Shown here: positions 55,631-63,856 of the stretch, piece after piece | Layout: each line of letters begins with the position of its first letter | Position numbering within the stretch: the first letter of the stretch is position 1 | NCBI RefSeq assembly: GCF_001611675.1 | Contig: NZ_CP014766.1 | Coordinates: 2,914,001-2,978,000 of the forward strand | Direction of reading: 5' to 3' | Length of the DNA stretch: 64,000 bases | Source of the DNA: Pontibacter akesuensis | GTDB taxonomy: Bacteria > Bacteroidota > Bacteroidia > Cytophagales > Hymenobacteraceae | Translations under genes and position numbers: made by a program | Notes under the pieces: generated by a model | Database searches by the model: none | Seen by the model: the letters and a program-made list of their open reading frames with translations, nothing else | Told to the model about the DNA's origin: nothing

Positions 55631-55638
55631 CAAAGATA
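55631..55638 (-). promoter_or_regulatory. -7 element for tgt
   Basis: Minus strand TATCTTTG, perfect TAnnTTTG; TTTG lies 15 bases upstream, which is short for -33. About 100 bases before the start. Confidence 0.5.
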
Positions 55639-55709
55639 CAAACTACCGCTGCACAAACCATAGCCCACTTTAAAATTAGAACCCGTTTCGGAAATGCCCA
55701 TACTTTGCC

Positions 55710-55717
55710 TACTTTTG
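55710..55717 (+). promoter_or_regulatory. -7 element for the glycosyltransferase-sigma factor operon
   Basis: TACTTTTG, perfect box, with TTTCG 19 bases upstream as a near -33. Transcription would start near 55724, right at the first possible ATG. Confidence 0.5.
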
Positions 55718-55724
55718 AAGAAGA

Positions 55725-56897
55725 ATGGTGCGGGGAAACACGAATCACTCTGCCATCAATCCTGATCCGTCATTCTTAATTCGTAATTCATACTTGATCA
55801 CTCTTATACTTCTCGGAGCACTGGCCCTCTGTGTGCTGGTGCAGCTATGGTTTGTTTTATTCAGGTTTCTGCCGCTCTCCAAGCACCAGGACCCGGAGCC
55901 GGATGTGCAGCGGCCGGTGTCGGTGATTGTGGCGGCCCACGACGAGCTGGAGAACCTGGTGGAGTTGCTGCCGCAGCTGCTGGACCAGGACTACCCCGAG
56001 TTTGAAGTGCTGCTGGTGAATGACCGCTCCGAAGACGACACCGAGTTCTACACCTTTGAGCTGGAGCGGCAGTTTCCGAACTTCCGGGTGGTGACCATCA
56101 AGAAAACGCCCGATTACCTGAACCCGAAGAAGTACGCGCTCGCGCTCGGCATTCGCGCGGCTAAGTACGAGCACCTGCTTTTTACCGATGCCGACTGCCG
56201 CCCCTGCAGCAAAAACTGGATACAAAAGATGCAAAGCGGCTACAGCACGGGAGCCGAAGTGGTACTGGGCTATGCTCCGTATGCACAATTAAAAGGATTT
56301 CTGAATCGCCTGATCCGATATGAAACCTTGCTGACCGGAATCCAGTATTTGTCTCAGGCAAACCGGGGTCGGGCCTACATGGGCGTGGGCCGAAACTTAT
56401 CGTACACCAAAGCGTGTTTCTTTAAGAACAAAGGCTTTGCTTCACATATCAAGCAAATGGGCGGCGACGATGACCTCTTTGTCCGCGATGCCGCCCGAAA
56501 TAGTAAAGTTAGTGTTGTTATCGACAAGGAAGCACAGACGCTCAGCGTGCCCAAAAACAATTACCGGGAATGGGTTGTTCAAAAGCGTAGGCACCTGTCG
56601 GTTGGGGGCCAGTACAAAGCAGCGGACAGAAGAAGAATCGGAGTATTTGTTGTATCGAACATACTTTTTTACCTACTTTTCGTTATTCTTGTGGTTTCAA
56701 ATAGCCATTTCGCTATATTAAGCGTATTGGTTATAGTCCGTTACCTGGCAGTATTTCCTGTTTACCTTGCGGTGGCCCGCAGACTGGATGATGAAATTCC
56801 CTTGTTGCTGATGCCTGTGCTGGATGTGGTTTACTTTGTAAACTACCTGTTCCTTGGGATATCTGTGTTACTGTATAAAAAATTCAGATGGAAGTAA
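55725..56897 (+). CDS. Membrane-bound family 2 glycosyltransferase
   Basis: 390 residues in the longest form. A GT-A domain (PVSVIVAAHDELENLVELLP, LLVNDRSEDDTE, LLFTDADCRPCS with the DxD-type metal motif, then GGDDDLFVRD and QKRRHLS as QxxRW-like end) lies between one N-terminal and about three C-terminal membrane helices. It probably builds a surface glycan; acceptor unknown. The start is doubtful. The ATG at 55725 coincides with the predicted transcript start, and the first 23 codons run through an AATTCGTAATTC intergenic word. A TTG at 55794 would start just before the first membrane helix. The end overlaps the sigma factor gene by 10 bases. Confidence 0.88.
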   Translation: MVRGNTNHSAINPDPSFLIRNSYLITLILLGALALCVLVQLWFVLFRFLPLSKHQDPEPDVQRPVSVIVAAHDELENLVELLPQLLDQDYPEFEVLLVNDRSEDDTEFYTFELERQFPNFRVVTIKKTPDYLNPKKYALALGIRAAKYEHLLFTDADCRPCSKNWIQKMQSGYSTGAEVVLGYAPYAQLKGFLNRLIRYETLLTGIQYLSQANRGRAYMGVGRNLSYTKACFFKNKGFASHIKQMGGDDDLFVRDAARNSKVSVVIDKEAQTLSVPKNNYREWVVQKRRHLSVGGQYKAADRRRIGVFVVSNILFYLLFVILVVSNSHFAILSVLVIVRYLAVFPVYLAVARRLDDEIPLLLMPVLDVVYFVNYLFLGISVLLYKKFRWK

Positions 56898-57496
56898 ATA
56901 AGCAATTCTCTGCTAAAGCTAAGCATGACTTTAAGTTAATTCAGGCGGCAGTTGAAGAAAAAGATGAGAAGGCGTATGCCGAGCTCATGAGTATCTACAA
57001 AAAGCCGGTTTACCACGTGGTGCTGAAAATGGTGCGAAACGCCGACGACGCAGAGGACCTCACCATAGAGGCTTTCGCAAAGGCCTTCCGCAACCTGCAC
57101 AAGTTCAACCCCGAGTACGCTTTCAGTACCTGGTTGTTCCGCATCGCCACCAACAACTGCATCGACTTTATCCGCAAGAACAGGATAAAGACCATGAGCA
57201 TCGACTCGGCGATCAAAATCGACAACGGCGATGAGATCACGATCGATTTCAAGGACAAGAACCTGAACCCGCAGGAAGAGGCGATCAAAAACCAGAAAAT
57301 CGAAATCATGCAGTACGTGGTGGCCAAGCTACCCGAAAAATACCAGCGCCTGGTTACACTGCGCTACTTTAACGAGCTGAGCTACGAGGAGATCGCCACT
57401 GAGCTGAATGCGCCGCTTGGCACTGTGAAAGCCCAGTTGCACCGCGCCCGCGAGTTGCTCTACGACATGGTGAAAAACAAAAAGCACCTCATTTAA
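56888..57496 (+). CDS. RNA polymerase sigma factor, ECF-like (sigma-70 family)
   Basis: 202 residues. Region 2 carries AYAELMSIYKKPVYHVVLKM, DDAEDLTIEAFAKAFRNL and FSTWLFRIATNNCIDFIRK. Region 4 carries KLPEKYQRLVTLRYFNELSYEEIATEL and the recognition helix end PLGTVKAQLHRAREL. A linker of about 45 residues joins them. No anti-sigma gene is adjacent, unlike many ECF sigma genes. It overlaps the glycosyltransferase by 10 bases, so it is co-transcribed and translationally coupled. Targets are unknown; in Bacteroidota a constitutive sigma of this type is common. Confidence 0.94.
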   Translation: MEVNKQFSAKAKHDFKLIQAAVEEKDEKAYAELMSIYKKPVYHVVLKMVRNADDAEDLTIEAFAKAFRNLHKFNPEYAFSTWLFRIATNNCIDFIRKNRIKTMSIDSAIKIDNGDEITIDFKDKNLNPQEEAIKNQKIEIMQYVVAKLPEKYQRLVTLRYFNELSYEEIATELNAPLGTVKAQLHRARELLYDMVKNKKHLI

Positions 57497-57531
57497 GCGA
57501 ATAAATTAAGGTTAATATATTGATTACGTTG

Positions 57532-57566
57532 AAAGCCCCTGTTGCCTTGTGCAGCCGGGGCTTTTT
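57532..57566 (+). terminator. Terminator after the sigma factor gene
   Basis: AAAGCCCC and GGGGCTTT pair, with weaker pairing inside the loop, then T residues. Confidence 0.85.
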
Positions 57567-57579
57567 ACTTTCAAGTTAT

Positions 57580-57860
57580 TTCCATACTTGTTTCGTACTT
57601 TTGTTTTGAGACACAAGTAGCAAGACACACGACCTGTACTTGTGCAAGTATACCGATGATGCCCACTACTATCGATATCATACTTTCAAGTATAGGAAAG
57701 CAGTATTTATACTTGCGCTTGCGCAGCCAAGAGCGGGTAGTGCGCGAGCTTGAGCTGAAGTATGAGGGCAAGTATAAAAATGCCGGACTCTCACTACTCT
57801 TCGACCTGCTGATGGCCCTAGCCGTGGTAGTCGTAGTAAGTGTAGTTGCAGCCATACTTT
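57580..57860. repeat. Dense cluster of AAGTATR/YATACTT motifs
   Basis: At least seven copies of AAGTATA/G or the complement within about 280 bases (near 57585, 57643, 57680, 57688, 57707, 57759, 57770 and 57853), across the small membrane protein gene and its leader, on both strands. Confidence 0.7.
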
Positions 57861-57877
57861 ACTTCTTTGTCTCCTAA
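57656..57877 (+). CDS. Small single-helix membrane protein
   Basis: 73 residues from the double ATG at 57656/57659. A longer frame back to 57542 would start inside the terminator of the sigma factor gene, so it is rejected. An amphipathic, charged first half (SIGKQYLYLRLRSQERVVRELELKYEGKY in outline) leads to a C-terminal membrane helix LLMALAVVVVVSVVAAILYFF. Function unknown. The gene is unusually dense in AAGTATA motifs, which here encode Lys-Tyr or Ser-Ile. Confidence 0.65.
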   Translation: MMPTTIDIILSSIGKQYLYLRLRSQERVVRELELKYEGKYKNAGLSLLFDLLMALAVVVVVSVVAAILYFFVS

Positions 57878-57916
57878 AACCAATTCATAATTCTTAATTC
57901 CTCATTCCTAATTAAA

Positions 57917-58546
57917 ATGACCGCCATCCGTATTTTGCTTTCCGGCTACTTTCCGGAACTCACCGAAGACCAGCTGCAGAAGTATGAGCAGATGGGAGAG
58001 CTGTACCAGGAGTGGAACCAGAAGATAAACGTGATTTCGCGCAAGGACATGGACATGCTGGGCGTGCACCATATCCTGCACTCGCTGGGCATTGCCAAGG
58101 TGGTTGCTTTTCCGGAGCATACGGCGGTGCTGGATGTGGGTACCGGCGGCGGCTTGCCCGGTTTACCGCTGGCTGTGATGTTTCCGGAGGTGCGCTTCCA
58201 CCTGGTAGATTCAATCGGTAAAAAGATACACGTAGTGAATGAGATTGCCCGCGAGTTGCACCTGCACAACGTGACCGCCACCCACACCCGTGCCGAGCAG
58301 GTGCGCGACAAGTATGACTTTGTGGTGAGCCGCGCCGTTACGCGCCTTGCCTCGTTCTGGCCCTGGATTATGAACAGCTTTAAGAAAACCGGCCTGGAAA
58401 CGGAGGGCCTATACTACCTGAAAGGCGGCGACCTGCAGGAGGAGCTGGCAGAATCCGGCCTCATTACCCGCACGTTCGAGCTGAAGGATTATTTCAACGA
58501 GGAGTTTTTTGAGACGAAGAAAGTGGTGTACGTGCCGCTGAAGTAG
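57917..58546 (+). CDS. rsmG: 16S rRNA (guanine(527)-N7)-methyltransferase
   Basis: Methylates G527 of 16S rRNA with SAM. 209 residues: the N-terminal YEQMGELYQEWNQKINVISRKD block, SAM motif VLDVGTGGGLPGLPLAVMFP (about residues 71-90), and FHLVDSIGKKIHVVNEI and FVVSRAVTRLASFWPW. Length and order are standard. It is preceded by an AATTCATAATTC-type spacer and followed by repeat-filled sequence. Confidence 0.96.
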   Translation: MTAIRILLSGYFPELTEDQLQKYEQMGELYQEWNQKINVISRKDMDMLGVHHILHSLGIAKVVAFPEHTAVLDVGTGGGLPGLPLAVMFPEVRFHLVDSIGKKIHVVNEIARELHLHNVTATHTRAEQVRDKYDFVVSRAVTRLASFWPWIMNSFKKTGLETEGLYYLKGGDLQEELAESGLITRTFELKDYFNEEFFETKKVVYVPLK

Positions 58547-58574
58547 GGGTAGGAAAATTTAATCTACAGAATTG

Positions 58575-58800
58575 GCTCAAGCGTCCGCTTGTGCCTCACG
58601 ATGGCAGAACTATACTTGTCTTGCTTAATCTCCTTTGACATCAACCATACTACTCCTAATATTGTCATCTCGACGGAAGGAGAGATCTCTACGCTTTCCA
58701 GATAGATTTCTCACGCTGTTCGAAATGACAGTAGTGGAGCAATGTGCTTTAGCAGGCTTGTTCCTGCGCGTCGGCACAAGCGGACGCTTGTGCCAGGTAG
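58575..58800. repeat. Composite intergenic repeat, copy 3, with a REP-like palindrome
   Basis: Between convergent rsmG and the YheT gene. The palindrome GGCACAAGC-GGAC-GCTTGTGCC (58773-58794, 9-bp perfect stem) is also present inverted at 58575-58592. Between them, GTCATCTCGACGGAAGGAGA (about 58664) and TTCTCACGCTGTTCGAAATG (about 58707) form an inverted pair. Relatives lie at 3.8, 34.1 and 61.4 kb. Confidence 0.8.
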
Positions 58801-58819
58801 TTCTGTTTTTGGATTAGAC

Positions 58820-59770
58820 CTAGCCTTCCAGCAGAAACTGCACGGCCCGTTCTTCGGCATAGTTACGCTTCCGGCGGAAGCCTACGGCAAAGCCCACATG
58901 GCCCCCCTGCTCGGGCATTTCGAGGTAAAAGTTCGGATTCGCCTCGGCCTCCTGTATTGGGTAGCAGCTCGGCGAAAGGAAGGGATCGTTTTTAGCGTTT
59001 ACCAGCAGCGTCGGGATGCGGATGTTCTTCAGAAACTGCTTTGAGCTGACGCGGGCGTAGTAATCTTCGGCGTTCTTGAAACCATGGATAGGCGCCGTGT
59101 AGCGATCGTCGAACTCGGGAAACGACCACTGCAGGCTGTACCCGCTCAGGTCCAGCTGGTCGGGGTACATCTGCTGTTTCTGCTCCAGCTTCTTGCCCAG
59201 CGTTCGAAGGAAGCGCTGCGTGTAAATACGCGATATCTTCTGCGCAGAGCCTTTCAGGTCAACCGGAGTGGAGAAAACAGCCACACGTTTCACCTGCGCC
59301 GGTACCTGCTCCGCGGCTTCTCCCAGGTACTTCAGGGTGATATTGCCTCCGGCGCTGAAGCCAGTCAGGAACACGGTGGAATACTGCTTTTTTGCCAGCG
59401 CGTGGTGCAGGACCGTGTGCAGATCTTCGGTGGCGCCGAGGTGGTAGGAACGGAGCAGTTTGTTCGGCTCCCCGCTGCAGCTGCGGTAGTTCCAGGCCAA
59501 CGCATCTACCCCGCGGGCATTAAAGGCTTTCACCATGCCCATCATGTACGGCCGCGCCGTGTCTCCCTCCAGGCCGTGCGAGAGCACGATCAGGGAATCT
59601 GAACCCACGCAGGACCAGTCGATGTCTAGGAAGTCCTGGTCAGGCGTTAACAGGCGCTCCCGCTTGTACTGCACCCCCTCCACCTGCCGGAATAAGCTGG
59701 GGACAACGGTTTGCAGGTGTCCGTTAAAAAGATAAAAAGGGGCTTTGTGGGAGGATGGAACAAGTGGCAT
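58820..59770 (-). CDS. YheT-family alpha/beta hydrolase
   Basis: 316 residues. Alpha/beta fold: SHGLEGDTARPYMMGM (oxyanion region), NYRSCSGEPN, nucleophile elbow LTGFSAGGNITLKYLGE with the Ser, Asp in LVNAKNDPFLS and the His in EMPEQGGHVGFAVG. These are hallmarks of the YheT/ABHD1-3 group; the physiological substrate is unknown, perhaps an ester or phospholipid. Single gene. Confidence 0.92.
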   Translation of the reverse strand: MPLVPSSHKAPFYLFNGHLQTVVPSLFRQVEGVQYKRERLLTPDQDFLDIDWSCVGSDSLIVLSHGLEGDTARPYMMGMVKAFNARGVDALAWNYRSCSGEPNKLLRSYHLGATEDLHTVLHHALAKKQYSTVFLTGFSAGGNITLKYLGEAAEQVPAQVKRVAVFSTPVDLKGSAQKISRIYTQRFLRTLGKKLEQKQQMYPDQLDLSGYSLQWSFPEFDDRYTAPIHGFKNAEDYYARVSSKQFLKNIRIPTLLVNAKNDPFLSPSCYPIQEAEANPNFYLEMPEQGGHVGFAVGFRRKRNYAEERAVQFLLEG

Positions 59771-59891
59771 GAGGGTACGCTGTAAGTATGAATTGTGCTC
59801 TAGTACAGCAAAAATAGCATAGAAAGCACTAAGAGCAGATCATTATAAGGGTATTTGTCGTATGTAACAGGCAACAACATACTCTAGAACT

Positions 59892-60320
59892 ATGAAATTG
59901 ATAGCAAAGTTTAAAACGATAGCATTAGCGGTTACCATGGGAAGTTTCCTGGTGGCCTGCGACCAAAATACAGGAACTGAAACACCAATTGGCGTGCCAG
60001 AGGAAGAGAGAGGCCTGGTACAGGAAGGGGGAGAAGTACAAAACGCAAGCACAACAACTTACGACGACACCCGAAATTGGGTAACCACCAACACCGCCCG
60101 TGCCGATGAAGTGACAGAGGACGAGTTCAAGCGAATGCGTTCTGAGTACCAGCGCCGTGAAGCCGAGTTGGATCAGCAAAAAGTAAACTGGGATGACGAT
60201 ACCCGCGAGAAATGGGAGAGAACGAAGCAGGAGTGGAGTGGTTTCGAAAACAGCGTGCAGCAGCGACTGGGGAACATTGATGTGGATGCGGATATAGATG
60301 TACAGCGCGAGAATAACTAA
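59892..60320 (+). CDS. Lipoprotein with acidic coiled C-terminus
   Basis: 142 residues, function unknown. The signal IALAVTMGSFLVACDQ places the lipid Cys near residue 23. A linker with EEERGLVQEGGEVQN follows, then a charged helical stretch DEFKRMRSEYQRREAELDQQ. It ends in GNIDVDADIDVQRENN. Probably a small periplasmic stress or envelope lipoprotein (inference). A perfect 16-bp terminator follows. Confidence 0.8.
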   Translation: MKLIAKFKTIALAVTMGSFLVACDQNTGTETPIGVPEEERGLVQEGGEVQNASTTTYDDTRNWVTTNTARADEVTEDEFKRMRSEYQRREAELDQQKVNWDDDTREKWERTKQEWSGFENSVQQRLGNIDVDADIDVQRENN

Positions 60321-60354
60321 TATTCCACTCGTAACTCTACCAGATAATTATACA

Positions 60355-60391
60355 GCAAGAGCCGCTGCAATATTCTTTGCAGCGGCTCTTG
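60355..60391 (+). terminator. Terminator after the acidic lipoprotein gene
   Basis: GCAAGAGCCGCTGCAA and TTGCAGCGGCTCTTGC form a 16-bp perfect stem with a 5-base loop. Confidence 0.92.
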
Positions 60392-60606
60392 CCATTTAGG
60401 CAGTTCTAGCTAAACTTACCTGAATGTTTCCTTGAAGAGATTATAGAGCATAGTTTATACTTGCTAAAAGGGCAGGGGCAGACGCGATTGGTAGGAGAGG
60501 ATATTCCTTGCGAGCAGCGTTGGTTGTGGAGCAGCCGTAGGTTAAGCGGACTTATTTCCCTATCTTTGTGAAAGAGGAGCGCTTCACATATTTTTGTGAG
60601 GAGTGC

Positions 60607-60638
60607 TTTGGAAATTAATTGTAAAGGATATACCTTTG
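60607..60638 (+). promoter_or_regulatory. Promoter of rpsT
   Basis: TTTG, 20 bases, TACCTTTG: full Bacteroidota consensus. Two more -7-like boxes lie upstream (TATCTTTG at 60561 and TATTTTTG at 60589), so there may be tandem promoters. Confidence 0.8.
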
Positions 60639-60687
60639 CAGACTAATTCAGGAAACGGAATCAAAAGATTTAATATTATAGAATAAC

Positions 60688-60951
60688 ATGGCTAACCATA
60701 AGTCGGCATTAAAAAGAATCAGAGCGAACAACGCTAAACGTCTTCGTAACAAGTACCAGGCGAAAACTACCCGTACTTTTATCAAGAAGCTAAGAAGCAC
60801 TACTGACCAGACCGAGGCGCAGGAACTGTACAAAACTGTTTCTTCAATGCTTGACCGTCTGGCTAAGAAAAACATCATCCACAAAAACAAAGCAGCGAAC
60901 AACAAGTCTAAACTGGCTAAGTTCGTAAATAGCCTGGCAACAGCAGCTTAA
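60688..60951 (+). CDS. rpsT: 30S ribosomal protein S20
   Basis: 87 residues, primary 16S rRNA binder. MANHKSALKRIRANNAKRLRN is the typical start, and IIHKNKAANNKSKLAKFVNSL the typical end; three long basic helices. Single gene with strong promoter and terminator, no AAGTATA inside. Confidence 0.98.
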   Translation: MANHKSALKRIRANNAKRLRNKYQAKTTRTFIKKLRSTTDQTEAQELYKTVSSMLDRLAKKNIIHKNKAANNKSKLAKFVNSLATAA

Positions 60952-60972
60952 TTTTTGCTGGTATCTTATCAG

Positions 60973-61002
60973 AAGCCTTACACGCCATGTGTAAGGCTTT
61001 TT
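60973..61002 (+). terminator. Terminator of rpsT
   Basis: AAGCCTTACAC-GCCAT-GTGTAAGGCTT then T residues; 11-bp stem. Confidence 0.93.
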
Positions 61003-61034
61003 GTGTTTAAGGTGAATAAGTGGAATCTATACCT

Positions 61035-61455
61035 TCCGTTGTAAACCCACCCCTGCCCCTCAGAGGAGGGGAATAGTCAGCAGTAGAAGCGTCAATGTTT
61101 CGTAATAGTAGAACACCCCTATAGTCCCCTCAAGGGGACAGCTATACTTGTTGCATGGCTACTGCTGTAGCTATATGAAATGATTCCAATCCTTGGGTTG
61201 AGCGCCTTGTGCATGTTGCGGTGCCCTGCAGGGGCAGCCCGCAGCGGAGCGAGGAGCAGCTTCAATACACAGCGCGATGCCCGAGGACGGGGCCTCGCGG
61301 CCGTGAGCGCTCCAAAGCTTGAAGCGAAGCGTTTAGGGTTTGGGAGCTGGAGGATAAGCGGCAGCTAGAAAGAATAGCTTGGCTGAAGTTGCGTTAATCA
61401 CTTGATCTCTACAGAATTTTAGATAGATCTCTCATTACATTCGAGATGACAATAG
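61035..61455. repeat. Composite intergenic repeat, copy 4
   Basis: Between convergent rpsT and pyk. Modules in the same order as at 33.8 kb: CACCCCTATAGTCCCCTCAA (61114 on), GATTCCAATCCTTGGGT (about 61183), a GC-rich insert with a GCAGCGGAGCGAGGAGCAGC stretch absent from copy 2, GCCGTGAGCGCTCCAAAGCT (about 61301), GGGAGCTGGAGGATAAGCG (about 61344), and ATCTCTCATTACATTCGAGATGAC-type block (61427 on). No gene. Confidence 0.8.
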
Positions 61456-61484
61456 CGGCAACCGGAATGATAAGCCAAAAACAA

Positions 61485-61516
61485 AGAGGGCCTGAAGCTA
61501 CTGCTTCAGGCCCTCT
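61485..61516 (-). terminator. Terminator of pyk
   Basis: AGAGGGCCTGAAGC-TACT-GCTTCAGGCCCTCT, 14-bp perfect stem; T-rich on the minus strand. Confidence 0.93.
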
Positions 61517-61540
61517 CTTATAAAGTATAAAAGAGTATAC

Positions 61541-62974
61541 TTACGCTACACTCAGCTTAATCATGTTCGTGCGCTTCTGCTCGTTGATCGGCATACTGGC
61601 CGTGTTGATGAACACATCGCCTTTCTTGATGAAGCCGCTGTCCAGCAGCGTCTGCTTGATGTCCTGAATGGTGCCGTCAGTTGACTCAAATTTATCGTAG
61701 TAGAAGCCGCGAACGCCCCACACCAGGTTCAGCGTGTTCAGGAGCTGCTTGTTCTCAGTAAAGATAAAAATGTTGGCCTTCGGGCGGTACTTTGCCAGTT
61801 GGAAAGCCGTGTATCCTGACTTGGTCATGCCGATAACGGCGCTGGCTTTGGTGTCGCGGGCTAAGTAGCAGGCGCTGGCCACCAGGCTGTCGTTGAAGAA
61901 GGTGGATGACGTAGGATCTAACTGAAAGTTGCTTCTGTAAAAGATGCCTTCGTGCTGCTCCTCCACCATCTGGATGGTAAGGTTCATGCTGCGGATTGTC
62001 TCGAGTGGCCACGCGCCAACAGCAGTTTCGGCACTAAGCATCAGGCAGTGGGCCCCGTCAATTACCGCGTTGGCTACGTCGTTGGTTTCTGCGCGGGTAG
62101 GGCGTGGGTTCACGATCATACTTTCCATCATCTGGGTAGCCACAATCACCGGCTTGCCCGCTTGGTTAGCCTTATCGATGAGCATCTTCTGCATCATCGG
62201 TACTTTCTCCATACCTACTTCCACACCCAAATCGCCACGGGCCACCATCAGGGCGTCCGCTTCGCGCAGAATGTCATCAATATTCTCGATGGCCTCGGGC
62301 TTTTCGATCTTGGCAATAACGCGGGTGTCCTTTCCGCGCTCTTTTATGATGCGTTTGATCTCCAGTATGTCTTTGCCTGTGCGCACAAAAGAAAGCGCCA
62401 CCCACTCCACATCGTTGTCGAGGCCGAAGAGGAGGTCTTCCATGTCTTTCTCGGTAAGCGACGGAGCCGATACCTTTGTGTTAGGCAGGTTAATGCCTTT
62501 GCGGGGCTTCACGATGCCGCCATACTTTACTTTCGCCTCTACCTCCTGGTCCTTGTCGGTTTTCGTAACGATCACCTCCAACTTGCCATCGTCGATAAGT
62601 ATAGAGTCGCCCACGTTCACGTCTCTGGCCAGTTCGGTGTAGCTGGTGGCCAAATGGTCGCTGCTGCTCACCGAGCCGTCGCTCCTTAGTTTGATGATCT
62701 CTCCCTCACGTATCTCCACACCGCCGTTCTCTATCTCGCCCATGCGGATCTTCGGGCCCTGCAAGTCCTGCACCAGGGCAATGTAGGTGCCGTGCTCTTT
62801 GTTGATGCGGCGCACGTGGTCAATCACCTTCTGATGCTCCGCATGCTCGCCGTGCGAGAAGTTCAGGCGAAACGCATCCACACCCTCCTTTACAAGCTCA
62901 ACCAAGCGCTCGTAGGAGTTACTGGCTGGGCCTACGGTGGCCAGCACTTTTGTCTTATTAAATGAAATGTCCAT
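61541..62974 (-). CDS. pyk: Pyruvate kinase
   Basis: Last step of glycolysis, phosphoenolpyruvate to pyruvate with ATP formation. 477 residues. Motifs: VGPASNSYERLVELVKEGVDAFRLNFSHG, LVQDLQGPKIRMG, the active-site VIAKIEKPEAIENIDDIL with the signature Lys-Glu, MVARGDLGVEVG and TQMMESMIVNPRPTRAETNDVANAV. The C-terminal allosteric domain is present. Downstream of the IPExxxVDY gene with a 3-base gap, so one transcript. Confidence 0.97.
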   Translation of the reverse strand: MDISFNKTKVLATVGPASNSYERLVELVKEGVDAFRLNFSHGEHAEHQKVIDHVRRINKEHGTYIALVQDLQGPKIRMGEIENGGVEIREGEIIKLRSDGSVSSSDHLATSYTELARDVNVGDSILIDDGKLEVIVTKTDKDQEVEAKVKYGGIVKPRKGINLPNTKVSAPSLTEKDMEDLLFGLDNDVEWVALSFVRTGKDILEIKRIIKERGKDTRVIAKIEKPEAIENIDDILREADALMVARGDLGVEVGMEKVPMMQKMLIDKANQAGKPVIVATQMMESMIVNPRPTRAETNDVANAVIDGAHCLMLSAETAVGAWPLETIRSMNLTIQMVEEQHEGIFYRSNFQLDPTSSTFFNDSLVASACYLARDTKASAVIGMTKSGYTAFQLAKYRPKANIFIFTENKQLLNTLNLVWGVRGFYYDKFESTDGTIQDIKQTLLDSGFIKKGDVFINTASMPINEQKRTNMIKLSVA

Positions 62975-62977
62975 ACT

Positions 62978-63406
62978 TTAGAAGATCAGGTTCTCTTTGA
63001 ATTTAAGTGTGAGAGGGTCAAAACGTTTAACATACTGCACCAGCGGAACCCGCAGCAGGTTTTTCAGCAGCTCCTGCGGGTACAGTTGCTGCATTGCCCC
63101 GCTTATTTGCAGCACGTAATCATACTCTTTTATATCGGGCAGCAGAAACGGCTTTTTAAAGCCTGTGCCGCCTAAAGCTCTGTTCCTGAACAAACGCACC
63201 TCGCTGTGTTCTGTTTCATACTGAAAATTGGAGATCAGCATACTTGCCTCGCCCGTGTGGTCGTAGCAAATGTCTTTTCGCCGGGTCAGGTGCAGTTGCA
63301 GCACCTTGTTCAGCACCCACGCCAGCTTGTAGTCCTTTACAGGCGAGGCAAGCCCGTACAGGTCGAAGCTATAATCGTACGCTATCTGCAGGCGGTGAAC
63401 TTTCAT
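62978..63406 (-). CDS. IPExxxVDY family protein
   Basis: 142 residues, a Bacteroidota family of unknown function named for a motif; here the motif is seen as LPDIKEYDYVLQISG. The protein is cytoplasmic, mixed alpha/beta, with VHRLQIAYDYSFDLYGLAS at the start and VPLVQYVKRFDPLTLK at the end. The place beside pyk and divergent from acpP-fabF is conserved in the phylum. Co-transcribed with pyk. Confidence 0.88.
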   Translation of the reverse strand: MKVHRLQIAYDYSFDLYGLASPVKDYKLAWVLNKVLQLHLTRRKDICYDHTGEASMLISNFQYETEHSEVRLFRNRALGGTGFKKPFLLPDIKEYDYVLQISGAMQQLYPQELLKNLLRVPLVQYVKRFDPLTLKFKENLIF

Positions 63407-63501
63407 GGGTGGCTTTGAAATGCTAAAGTAAGAACCTCTGCCTGTAAATCGGAATATTAGCCCATAAAACTTTTGCTACTTCTCCACATCCCGTAATTTT
63501 T

Positions 63502-63533
63502 TTTGACATTGTAAGTGTATTTCCATTTCTTTG
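63502..63533 (+). promoter_or_regulatory. Promoter of acpP-fabF
   Basis: TTTG at 63502-63505, 20 bases, TTTCTTTG at 63526-63533 (one mismatch to TAnnTTTG). The start codon follows 29 bases later. Confidence 0.7.
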
Positions 63534-63562
63534 CACAGTGTTTTAATTAACTATAAAATAAA

Positions 63563-63799
63563 ATGTCAGAAATCGCAGAAAAAGTAAAAGCTATCATCAT
63601 CGATAAGCTTGGTGTTGAAGAGGCAGAGGTTACACCAGAGGCAAGCTTCACAAATGACCTGGGTGCCGATTCACTAGATACTGTTGAGCTTATCATGGAA
63701 TTCGAAAAAGAATTCAATGTGTCTATTCCGGATGATCAGGCTGAAAACATCTCTACTGTAGGTCAGGCGGTAAGCTACCTGGAAGAGCACGCGAAGTAA
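63563..63799 (+). CDS. acpP: Acyl carrier protein
   Basis: Carries growing acyl chains in fatty-acid synthesis. 78 residues, acidic, with phosphopantetheine Ser37 in [16 protein letters not shown]. First gene of acpP-fabF. Confidence 0.98.
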   Translation: MSEIAEKVKAIIIDKLGVEEAEVTPEASFTNDLGADSLDTVELIMEFEKEFNVSIPDDQAENISTVGQAVSYLEEHAK

Positions 63800-63856
63800 T
63801 ACATCCTCCCCTTTCTATAAAAGTTTTTTCTACTGTCTATCCTCTACTAACAGCTT

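Noticed and set aside
57542..57655. Upstream part of the frame of the small membrane protein
   Set aside because: It starts inside the terminator of the sigma factor gene; the double ATG at 57656 is the better start.
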